DNA from: Moorena sp. SIO3I8
GTDB taxonomy: Bacteria > Cyanobacteriota > Cyanobacteriia > Cyanobacteriales > Coleofasciculaceae
DNA: 39,924 bases
Assembly (NCBI RefSeq): GCF_010692325.1
Contig: NZ_JAAHHW010000060.1
Location: 1 to 39,924 of the forward strand
Reading direction: 5' to 3'
Within the stretch, counting starts at the first letter, position 1, and each line of letters opens with the position of its first letter. Shown here one piece after another: positions 7,849 to 15,303 of the stretch. The notes under the pieces are model-generated. The model was not told the origin of the DNA. It saw only the letters and a program-made list of their open reading frames with translations, and searched no databases. The position numbers and the translations under genes are program-made.

Positions 7849-9297
7849 ATGTCTAGAAAAAAAATAGGAATTATCGAACTGAAACCACAAACGCAAAGAG
7901 CGAACGCAAATTATTTAATCGATGTAGCCCGCAAAGGGTATGATGTTCAACACTTCGATCCCCAACTCAAATATGGGGGAACAAAACTTTCCCTTTCCCA
8001 ACAGGAAGGCTATTATCCCAACTGCAATCTTATTGTTCTGAAAAAATTAGGCTACGCCGTTACCGAAATCCTGCAATAAAACAACGAAAAAGAAGCTTTA
8101 GCCTGCTTCCAAGCTTACCGGCAACTGTTCTCCGCAGCTAGCAAGTGCCAAGATAGCAACAACTCATCTCTTCCCTACATTCAAAAAATCCAGTTTTTAC
8201 CAGAGGATCTGTTTGCCGACATCGATCCGGCTGATTTAATTTCCCCCAATGGGTTTAGGATTCCTGAACACCTCAATACCTGGGAAGAAATCCAGGACTA
8301 TTCAGCAAAGTTGCTGGTGCCAAAACTACTCCTAGCTGCCATTTGTGGCATCCACAACCAATTGCCCTGGATGGATACAGACATGGATCTCAACTCCACC
8401 ATGCACACCATGCGACCGGATCCAGACAAGTATCATGTTAATGCTGGCTATGGCGGTGGCTATATCAAGCAGCACACCGATGGCTATTGGAATGAGCGCA
8501 GTAATGTCCCTCTAATTATCGTTTTTCTCAGCATTAGCAATCCCAACCGGGAACCAACGGGTTTTATTCCTGTAGATGCCATTTTTCGGATTCCCTTCCC
8601 CAATTCCCAAGTTTACGATGACTGGCGTGCAGTCTTCGATGATTTGATTCCAGCGGGTAAAAGCCCTGAACAATTTGTGCAATGGGTTGTTGATCAAGCG
8701 ACTCAATCCCAGTTTTCGTTTGTTATGGGTGTACTGGGTGGGGATGCTAAACGAGGTGTTGACGAGACTCCCCTCTTAGAGAAAGACCCCAATCATGGTG
8801 GCTACCTGTTTCGAGCCAAATCAACCTTTCAGTCTTCTAAGCCAGATGCTGCACCTGTGGTGGAATTCACCAATCGCATGATCGAGTTTTTGGGAAGCCA
8901 GAAAGTAGCAGATACATACCTAGAAGTGTCTTTATCACCTGGAGAAATATATCTGGCTCTAAATGGGGCGGGATTATCAATTGATGCCAATCCTGACTAT
9001 GAAGCTGATGGTTATGCCTACCCGGTAAAAGGAGCAGCAACGATTCACGGCAGGGGTAAATTGGCAGCAAGTGACGGTAAAATTGACAGAACCTTGGCAC
9101 GGGGTAATAGTTTAAAAGGTCAGGAAAGAACGTTTTACGCCCCAGATTATGGAGCTGATTTGCTGTTAGAGGAGTTGAAAAAATGTTCTTCTGATCCTAA
9201 ACTAGCATTGCTGGATCGAAATAGCTTCTTCCCAGACCAGGGGATTGTTACTAAGCTTCTCCAGGAAGGCATTCGTGGTAACCAATTGAAACGATAA
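7849..9297 (+). pseudogene. Unrecognised protein gene of the thiohistidine locus, frame interrupted by one TAA
   Basis: Start ATG at 7849. Codon 77 (8077-8079) is TAA, and the same frame then continues open to the stop at 9297, about 481 codons in all. The bases between 8080 and the next usable start (TTG at 8311) translate into protein-like sequence without another stop, for example EALACFQAYRQLFSAAS and FLPEDLFADIDPADLISP. A single CAA-to-TAA change would explain it. I do not recognise the family. The C-terminal part has HVNAGYGGGYIKQHTDGYW, whose HxD could suggest a metal or 2OG-Fe site but is not diagnostic, and EVSLSPGEIYLALNGAG. No membrane segments are seen. It could be inactive, produced as a C-terminal fragment from 8311, or read through. 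It sits 55 bases after the PLP gene and shares its strand, suggesting one operon. Confidence 0.7.
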
Positions 9298-9435
9298 CTG
9301 ACGTTAGTAAAAATGGGGTTTAGCTGAATTACAATCTGACTGATTGGGTTATCCAGGAAATTTATAGTCTTCAGCTACCCAATCTCTAAAAAAATTAGCC
9401 TCAAAAATATTCTATTAAAATCTAAAAATAACCCC

Positions 9436-10281
9436 ATGGCGAATTTGTCAGTAATTGATACATTTAATCAAAGCTACTTTGATAGCAAAGATATGGACTT
9501 ATTTTACCGAAGAGTATCCGGTGAGCATACCCATTGTGGAATCTTTGAACATCCAAATGAAGATGTGTATATCGCTAAGAAGCGCACTACCGAATATATG
9601 ACATCATTGCTGACCTTGGATCGAGATAGTCACCTGCTTGATTTAGGTTCTGGCTATGGTGGAGCAGCACGATATATAGCAAAAGAATTCGGCTGTCAGG
9701 TATCTTGTATAAACCTCAGCGAACAACAGAATGCCATTAATATTGAGCGCAATCAAGAGGAGGAGTTGAGTGATTTAGTCCATGTGCATCAAGGAAGTTT
9801 TGAAAAGTTCCCCTTTCCTAACTCTACATTTAATGGGGCTTGGGCACAAGATTCGTTTTATTACAGCGATACCCAATTACAAGGGTTTAGAGAAGCTCAT
9901 CGAGTGTTAGTAAAGGGTGGTGAATTTATCGCCTGCACCTATTTCTTCAGTGGTAATTATCCTTCCCCAGAAGAGGTGAATAAAGTTGTGAATTGGTACA
10001 CTGGGGGCGGAATTCACAAGGTCTATTTCTTGCATATAGATGATTATCGAAAAGTTGCTGATGAAATTGGGATGGCTGAGGTACAAGTGATTGAATTAAC
10101 CCATCATATTTCTGTTAATTATTTGCAAATTTTGAAAAAAATGAAAGAAATCCAAGCTGATGAACAGCTCTGGAGTGATGAGTTTTTTGAGAAGAAGAAG
10201 CAACGGCTACTGGATTGTGCGGAAGTTGGTAAAAGCGGCTTACTTCAATGGGGTATCTTGCACTATCGGAAAGAAAATTAG
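9436..10281 (+). CDS. Sarcosine/dimethylglycine-type SAM-dependent N-methyltransferase
   Basis: 281-residue class I methyltransferase. SAM motif I is LLDLGSGYGGAARYIAKEFG near residue 72. It is preceded by SGEHTHCGIFE and followed by CINLSEQQNAINIERN, AQDSFYYSDTQLQGFREAHR and VLVKGGEFIACTYFF. This pattern resembles cyanobacterial sarcosine/dimethylglycine methyltransferases of betaine synthesis, which methylate secondary and tertiary amino groups. No glycine/sarcosine methyltransferase partner is visible nearby, so betaine synthesis is not supported by context. Its place at the end of the egt-type locus makes modification of a histidine-derived product possible, but this is inference. The gap to the previous gene is 138 bases, so it may have its own promoter. 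Confidence 0.8.
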   Translation: MANLSVIDTFNQSYFDSKDMDLFYRRVSGEHTHCGIFEHPNEDVYIAKKRTTEYMTSLLTLDRDSHLLDLGSGYGGAARYIAKEFGCQVSCINLSEQQNAINIERNQEEELSDLVHVHQGSFEKFPFPNSTFNGAWAQDSFYYSDTQLQGFREAHRVLVKGGEFIACTYFFSGNYPSPEEVNKVVNWYTGGGIHKVYFLHIDDYRKVADEIGMAEVQVIELTHHISVNYLQILKKMKEIQADEQLWSDEFFEKKKQRLLDCAEVGKSGLLQWGILHYRKEN

Positions 10282-10308
10282 CCCCCAGTAACACAAGAAT
10301 AACAAACT

Positions 10309-10533
10309 ATGGACTATCGCAACATCATCACCATCGAGCCTGGTAAACGCAGTGGTAAACCTTGTATAAGAGGCATGCGCATTACTGTCTACGACATTTT
10401 ATAATATCTGGCCGGGGGAATGACAGAAGCAGAAATTCTAGACGATTTTTCTGAACTAACCTCCGAAGATATCAAAGCCTGTCTTGCTTTTGCAGCAGAG
10501 CGTGAAAAAAAGTTATTCGTGGTATCTTTGTGA
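10309..10533 (+). pseudogene. DUF433-family antitoxin-like gene with an internal stop
   Basis: Translation from the ATG gives MDYRNIITIEPGKRSGKPCI, then RGMRITVYDIL, a TAA at 10402-10404, then YLAGGMTEAEILDDFSELT and KACLAFAAERE. This is a near-complete DUF433 protein of about 74 residues. Intact homologues usually have Glu before the Tyr, so GAA-to-TAA would account for the stop. DUF433 proteins are VapB-like DNA-binding antitoxins often followed by a PIN-like toxin. No toxin is recognisable downstream, so the module appears dead. Confidence 0.8.
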
Positions 10534-10629
10534 AACTTCGTGTACAAAATGTCTATAGAAAGGAGCGCTTTTATGATGTCATGGAGAATGATGAAGTAAA
10601 AAACGAATATTAGAAGCAGGCAATTTCAT

Positions 10630-10860
10630 CAATAACAATAAATACAGTAGTAGTTGAAGTAGAACCAGGTAAATCAATCCTTCTACTTGGGTCAATGGTA
10701 ATTAATAGAGCGTGGAGAGTAATATTATCCTGATCCTAATACTAACCTCAAGACTTCTTTAGAAATCTGGACTTATAAAGTTAAAGAAATTTAAGCCTTA
10801 ATAGATACTGAAGTCCAGCAAATAAAACTTCATGGCAGCGGACGAGGACTATTAGAATAG
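10630..10860 (+). pseudogene. Remnant of an unidentified gene, several breaks
   Basis: Protein-like pieces in two frames: VVVEVEPGKSILLLGSMVIN (from about 10649) and, shifted, YYPDPNTNLKTSLEIWTYK (from 10723), then after a TAA, ALIDTEVQQIKLHGSGRGLL, ending at a TAG at 10860. The composition looks like real coding sequence damaged by a frameshift and stops. Family not recognised. Confidence 0.35.
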
Positions 10861-10891
10861 AAAGGTACGCTCGACTTGACCGGAGTGTTTT

Positions 10892-11107
10892 ATGGTTTCA
10901 TCAGAACTAATCTCGACCTTGAGAGAACTGAGTCGCTCAGACAAGTTCCATATCATACAGATTCTGATTTCGGAACTAGCCCAACAAGAAACGGATTTAA
11001 TTAAACCTGACCAGTCTTACCCAGTCTGGTCGCCTTATGATGCGGTTGAGGCAGCGGATACAATGTTAAAAGTGCTACAGACTGCCAAAGCTCAAGATCA
11101 TGGGTAA
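10892..11107 (+). CDS. Small conserved cyanobacterial protein, antitoxin-like
   Basis: 71 residues starting MVSSELISTLRELSRSDKF and containing PDQSYPVWSPYDAVEAADTM. I know this pattern from many cyanobacterial small proteins without assigned function, usually the first gene of a two-gene unit. A GGAG at 10882-10885 supports the start. The stop overlaps an ATG at 11100 that opens only a 24-codon frame (to 11174, MGNPERYPKDLKTALPRDPH...), so the expected partner is missing or reduced to a stub. Antitoxin-like is a guess from size and architecture. Confidence 0.6.
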   Translation: MVSSELISTLRELSRSDKFHIIQILISELAQQETDLIKPDQSYPVWSPYDAVEAADTMLKVLQTAKAQDHG

Positions 11108-11205
11108 TCCTGAACGATATCCAAAAGACCTAAAAACGGCTCTGCCAAGAGACCCTCACCAACCACGAATATAGCGCAGGAATTCTCACCTAAAAGTTAT
11201 CTCCT

Positions 11206-11796
11206 TCAGTCAGGATTCTGGTCATGGCTTTGATCACTGATACGGGAACGCTTACCTCGAAAATACCAACGATACCAATGCTTAGCACTGCGAATCGCTA
11301 ACCACAGTAGCAGTAAAGCGATTAATCCTCCTTGTTCAGGAGCATCAAAAGCCAAAATTATCAAAACTACGCACAGAAAATCCTGAAGAAACACTACCCA
11401 CAGAGGCAAGCCACGCAAACGGTAGAACCATCCTACTTGAACTAACTGGAGTACGAAGGCTAATAAGCCGCCGACAATACCGACTACCCAGACAAATCCC
11501 GTTAGTTCTTCAGCAAACTGAGTTACAGCAATACCAAGAATTGCTCCCACTAGAGGACTTAACACTAGCTGAACTATTTGCAAGACTCGCTGTCCTAATA
11601 GATTTTTGGAGGCAAATAGCTCCACCAATGACCAAATTGTCAAGATAGTCAGCAAGACTGGGGGATGAATCTGTGAGAGTAACGGTACCTTCGACCAGAG
11701 TTGGTCACTGTGGAGCAAACCAATTACCAACAGGGGCAGGGCAATTCTCATTCCTGCCGCAGCGGAAGCTGAGAGGGCGGCGAGGAGTGCAATCAT
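11206..11796 (-). CDS. DUF4126-family membrane protein
   Basis: 196 residues with four or more hydrophobic segments (LLAALSASAAAGMRIALPLL, LTILTIWSLVELFA, LSPLVGAILGIAV, VVGIVGGLLAFVLQLV, VFLQDFLCVVLIILA, LIALLLLWLAI). The start ALSASAAAGMR is typical for DUF4126 integral membrane proteins, whose function is unknown. The basic C-terminus (HWYRWYFRGKRSR) is probably cytoplasmic. It is divergent to the dehydrogenase gene, sharing a 109-base intergenic region. Confidence 0.75.
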   Translation of the reverse strand: MIALLAALSASAAAGMRIALPLLVIGLLHSDQLWSKVPLLSQIHPPVLLTILTIWSLVELFASKNLLGQRVLQIVQLVLSPLVGAILGIAVTQFAEELTGFVWVVGIVGGLLAFVLQLVQVGWFYRLRGLPLWVVFLQDFLCVVLIILAFDAPEQGGLIALLLLWLAIRSAKHWYRWYFRGKRSRISDQSHDQNPD

Positions 11797-11905
11797 GAGC
11801 GTCGTGACTTTGGCAAGAGGTTTACTATAAACCAGTCAAGCTTAGAATAATGTAACAAAATATACAGTTTTTCTGTGATTAAATTAAATAACTACGACTG
11901 GGTAA

Positions 11906-13222
11906 ATGGTAAATACTGTTAGCTGGAGAAATAAGGCCATGTCTGAGTCATTATTTGCTGATGCCAGTAAACGATTGCATAAATCACTGAAATATGTGTC
12001 AATTTCGGAGGATGCGATCGCACGCTTAAAATATCCCAAATCTAGTTTGAGCGTTTCCATCCCAGTCCGCATGGATGATGGCTCGTTACAGATGTTTCAG
12101 GGCTATCGGGTTCGCTATGACACCACCAGGGGACCAGCAAAAGGGGGAGTGCGCTATCATCCCAATGTTTGTTTAGATGAAGTCCAATCCTTAGCCTTTT
12201 GGATGACCTTTAAATGTGCCACCTTAAATTTGCCCTTCGGGGGTGGCAAAGGGGGAATTACTCTAAATCCTAAAGCCTTATCGAAGCTGGAGTTGGAACG
12301 GTTAAGTCGTGGTTACATCGATGCGATCGCAGATTTCATTGGGCCTGATATTGATATTCTCGCTCCCGACGTTTACACCAACTCCATGATTATGGGTTGG
12401 ATGATGGATCAATACAGCGTCATTCGCCGTCAAATCAGTCCAGGGGTCGTCACAGGTAAACCCTTGGCCTTGGGAGGGAGTGTTGGTCGCGATACCGCTA
12501 CCGCTACTGGCGCGTTTTTTGTGATTGAATCCATTTTGCCTAAATTTGACCAGCTGCCTCAAAATACCACCGTAGCCGTGCAAGGATTTGGTAATGCTGG
12601 TGCTGTGATAGCGCAACTGTTAGCTAAAGCAGGCTATAAAGTTGTGGCTGTCAGTGATTCTCAAGGGGGTATTTATGCCAAAAAAGGCTTAGATATTCCC
12701 AGTATTCGCCAATATAAAACATCCAGTCAAGGCATTAAAGCCGTTTACTGTAAAGGTAGCGTTTGCAATATTGTTGAGCATGAAGTCATTACTAATCAAG
12801 ACCTTTTAGCCTTAGATGTAGATGTCTTGATTCCTGCTGCTTTGGAAAATCAAATCACTGAAGAAAACGTTGATAATATCAGAGCAAACTATATCTTTGA
12901 AGTAGCGAATGGACCAGTAACCTCGACAGCTGACAATCGTTTGGAAGAAAAAGGCATCTATGTTTTTCCTGACATTTTGGTTAATGCTGGAGGTGTCACC
13001 GTTAGCTATTTTGAATGGTTACAAAACCGGAGTGGACACTATTGGAAGCTCGATGAAGTCCATCAGCGTCTGAAAGAAAAAATGGTGGAAGAAACTGAAA
13101 CAATTTGGTCACTTTCTCAGGAACTAGCAGTTTCCATGCGCACAGCTGCTTATGTTCATGCTTTGAATCGCCTGGGAGACTCCCTGGATGCTAAAGGAAC
13201 TAGAGATTATTACTGTAAATAA
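11906..13222 (+). CDS. gdhA: Glu/Leu/Phe/Val-type amino acid dehydrogenase, probably glutamate dehydrogenase
   Basis: 438 residues (or 427 from the ATG at 11939, MSESLFADASKRL, where the conserved protein seems to begin). It oxidatively deaminates glutamate, or runs the reverse amination, with NAD(P). The dimerisation/catalytic domain shows FQGYRVRYDTTRGPAKGGVR, the active-site lysine region FKCATLNLPFGGGKGGI (about 100-116), and the aspartate in LAPDVYTNSMIMGWMMDQ. The Rossmann half begins with VAVQGFGNAGAVIAQLLA near residue 213. The C-terminal half includes ILVNAGGVTVSYFEWLQN. Length and motifs are standard. The gene stands alone on its strand. Leucine or another branched-chain amino acid as substrate cannot be excluded. 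Confidence 0.9.
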   Translation: MVNTVSWRNKAMSESLFADASKRLHKSLKYVSISEDAIARLKYPKSSLSVSIPVRMDDGSLQMFQGYRVRYDTTRGPAKGGVRYHPNVCLDEVQSLAFWMTFKCATLNLPFGGGKGGITLNPKALSKLELERLSRGYIDAIADFIGPDIDILAPDVYTNSMIMGWMMDQYSVIRRQISPGVVTGKPLALGGSVGRDTATATGAFFVIESILPKFDQLPQNTTVAVQGFGNAGAVIAQLLAKAGYKVVAVSDSQGGIYAKKGLDIPSIRQYKTSSQGIKAVYCKGSVCNIVEHEVITNQDLLALDVDVLIPAALENQITEENVDNIRANYIFEVANGPVTSTADNRLEEKGIYVFPDILVNAGGVTVSYFEWLQNRSGHYWKLDEVHQRLKEKMVEETETIWSLSQELAVSMRTAAYVHALNRLGDSLDAKGTRDYYCK

Positions 13223-13527
13223 ATCCGAAAGGGGTGCATCTCCTAAAAGCTGTTTGACCCGATGGGTGGAACGGGCATCTTGGTGGAACGGGCATCTTGG
13301 TGGAACGGGCATCTTGCCCATTTCATTCCCGGACAGAATGTGCCAACACTGGCTACTAATAAAATCAGGGTGAGCGGCTTCCTAACCTACCCTACGCCAC
13401 ATTTACCTTAAATGTCGGAATTCATCTCCCGCCATAATCTCTGATTTGGCGGTGAGATGAATTCCGACCAATAAAAAAGAATGCAGTATCTATGTTTATC
13501 AGGGTTTGTTTATGATAAAATTTTATC
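13223..13527. other. Gap with a 17-bp tandem repeat and the left-end hairpin of the third tnpB
   Basis: No gene. Positions 13265-13315 are three perfect units of GGTGGAACGGGCATCTT. Positions 13414-13468 form a long hairpin described separately. The last 60 bases are AT-rich and precede tnpB. Confidence 0.75.
13414..13468. repeat. Left-end hairpin of the third tnpB element
   Basis: Perfect 15-bp arms GTCGGAATTCATCTC (13414-13428) and GAGATGAATTCCGAC (13454-13468), then an inner CCGCC/GGCGG pair with a one-base bulge. The loop includes TAATCTCTGATT (13435-13446), the same 12 bases that form the loop of the hairpin at the end of this tnpB. Confidence 0.75.
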
Positions 13528-14799
13528 ATGATTGTACGCGAAGCTAAATTATTAAACGGTTCTCAGTCTCAATATGCAAGACTTGACTCAGCTATAAGGA
13601 CTGCACAGTTCATTAGGAATAAGGCAGTTAGACTATGGCTAGACGAGCCAGATGTGGACAAATCTCGTATCTCTCGTTTATGCAAAGAGTTAGCCCAACA
13701 ATTCCCTTTTGCTAAAAAGCTTAACTCAATGGCTCGTCAAGCTTCAGGAGAAAGGGCTTGGAATTCAATATCTAGCTTCTATCGTCGTTGTCGTGAAGGA
13801 GCCAAAAACAAAGGTTATCCTCAGTTCAAAAAGTATTCTCGTTCAGTTGAGTATAAAACCTCTGGCTGGAAACTTTCAGAGGACTGTTTAACCATTAATT
13901 TCACTGATGGATTTAAAGCGGGTCGGTTTTCTCTATTCTGTAATCATCAAACCAGAGAGGACTTATTCAGACTTAAAATTAACCGGGTACGAGTGGTTAG
14001 ACGGGCTGATGGATATTATGCTCAATTCTGCTTTGATGCCAGTCGCTTTGAAGCGGGAAACTATACTGGAAATGTTGTCGGTATTGACTTAGGGTTGAAG
14101 TATTTCTACAAAGACCAAAATGACAATTCTGCCATCTATCCCAAGTATTTAAGACAAGCTGAGAAGCGGATTAAGAAACTACAGCGGCGGCTGTCAAGAA
14201 AGTTTGTCAAAGGCAAGAAGCCTCAATCAAACAACTACCACAAAGCCAGAATTAGACTGGGTAAAGCACATTTGAAGGTTCAAAGGCAGCGTAAAGACTG
14301 GGCAGTGAAGTTAGCTCGGTGCGTAGTCCACTCTAACGATGTGGTTGTCTATGAAGACCTCAAGATACAAAACATGGTCAGAAATCATCACTTGGCTAAG
14401 TCAATTTCTGATGCTTCGTGGTATCAATTCACTCAATGGTTAGACTATTTTGGGAAAGTTTGGGATAAAACAGTGATTGCTGTTGCACCGAATTATACAT
14501 CTCAAGATTGTTCACATTGTGGTCATCGAGTGAAGAAATCTCTCAGCACTAGAACTCATCAATGTCCTAAATGCCAGACAGAAATTTGCCGTGATACAAA
14601 TGCAGCATTAAACATTTTAAAGAAGGGCATGAAGATTCTAGGCATTGAGTGGAATACAGGTACTGAAGGGCATTCAGGAACCTCCGAGTATTCGGGAACG
14701 CTTGAGGAGACTACCACCTCTGCTGTAGATGGGCAACCTGAAACAGTAAGTGGTGTCGCTGAGTCAAGAATCACTGTTTGTGAGAATCCCGCGCTGTAA
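13528..14799 (+). CDS. tnpB: IS200/IS605-family TnpB, RNA-guided nuclease (third tnpB)
   Basis: 423-residue TnpB with complete catalytic apparatus: RuvC-I GIDLGLKYFYKDQ near residue 187, RuvC-II VVVYEDLKIQNMVRNHHLAK near 273, zinc ribbon CSHCGHRVKK...CPKCQTE at about 331-352, and RuvC-III CRDTNAALNILKKG. It belongs to the same broad group as the first tnpB but differs clearly in sequence, so it is not a duplicate. The tail after residue 375 is low in complexity (EGHSGTSEYSGTLEETTT). No tnpA is present. The stop codon is the first three bases of the right-end hairpin loop, so RNA end structure and coding end are merged. Probably an intact non-autonomous element. Confidence 0.92.
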   Translation: MIVREAKLLNGSQSQYARLDSAIRTAQFIRNKAVRLWLDEPDVDKSRISRLCKELAQQFPFAKKLNSMARQASGERAWNSISSFYRRCREGAKNKGYPQFKKYSRSVEYKTSGWKLSEDCLTINFTDGFKAGRFSLFCNHQTREDLFRLKINRVRVVRRADGYYAQFCFDASRFEAGNYTGNVVGIDLGLKYFYKDQNDNSAIYPKYLRQAEKRIKKLQRRLSRKFVKGKKPQSNNYHKARIRLGKAHLKVQRQRKDWAVKLARCVVHSNDVVVYEDLKIQNMVRNHHLAKSISDASWYQFTQWLDYFGKVWDKTVIAVAPNYTSQDCSHCGHRVKKSLSTRTHQCPKCQTEICRDTNAALNILKKGMKILGIEWNTGTEGHSGTSEYSGTLEETTTSAVDGQPETVSGVAESRITVCENPAL

Positions 14800-14818
14800 T
14801 CTCTGATTCAGCGCCGGG
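14788..14818 (+). repeat. Right-end hairpin of the third tnpB element
   Basis: Arms CCCGCGCTG (14788-14796) and CAGCGCCGGG (14809-14818) pair with one bulged base. The 12-nt loop TAATCTCTGATT is identical to that of the left hairpin at 13414-13468. In this family such right ends lie at the 3' end of the guide RNA. Confidence 0.65.
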
Positions 14819-15303
14819 AGTATGTCAATATAGCATTTCCAAATATATCATAAAAACTTATCACCAATCTAGTGATAAATCATGATCAAATATTTAATGG
14901 TTTGCTAATTATAACGTTTGATAATTTTATAATTTTAGGAAGGGCGTTATCTAGTTAGCGATCGCATACAGCCCAGCAGAGCATATCGCCAACTTTTACA
15001 GACAACGATCAAAGGTTAATTTTCCCTCTGGTAGAGAAATGCAAATTACCAAATAGCAATCACAGCAAGACCTTGGTGATTTAATTAAAAATTATCAACA
15101 AATCCTTGACAAACCTCTTTTATTCAAAAGCACCTCAAATACCGTGCGCTATGGACATAAGCTGAATACTTACTTCCCAGGTAGCAGCCAGATCGATCTG
15201 ATTGAAGATAGAAAACAGCTGATAGCTGACGTAGGGAGTAAACCCTAGAGTCAAGTTTTGTATGATTTAAGTTAAGTCTGCTAACTTAATCCTCTTGAAT
15301 GCC
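14819..15303. other. Gap with an AT-rich segment and a possible gene remnant
   Basis: 14819-14940 is AT-rich with no feature. From about 14977 to 15249 one frame reads EHIANFYRQRSKVNFPSGRE, a TAG, then DLGDLIKNYQQILDKPLLFK and SSQIDLIEDRKQLIADVGSK. This is protein-like but unrecognised and could be a truncated gene. The last 50 bases are the leader of the ABC gene. Confidence 0.35.

Larger units (their letters stand above)
10282..10891. other. Decayed stretch with gene remnants
   Basis: Holds a DUF433 pseudogene (10309-10533) and a second broken frame (about 10630-10860). No intact gene is seen. The pieces resemble toxin-antitoxin-type accessory genes in decay, which fits a spot between two stable gene blocks. 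Confidence 0.6.

Noticed and set aside
9436-10281. Assignment as the missing methyltransferase domain of OvoA
   Set aside because: The sequence pattern follows sarcosine/dimethylglycine methyltransferases rather than the OvoA C-terminal domain.
13188-13373. 61-codon frame overlapping the end of gdhA
   Set aside because: It runs through the 17-bp tandem repeat, which dictates its peptide, and has no support as a gene.
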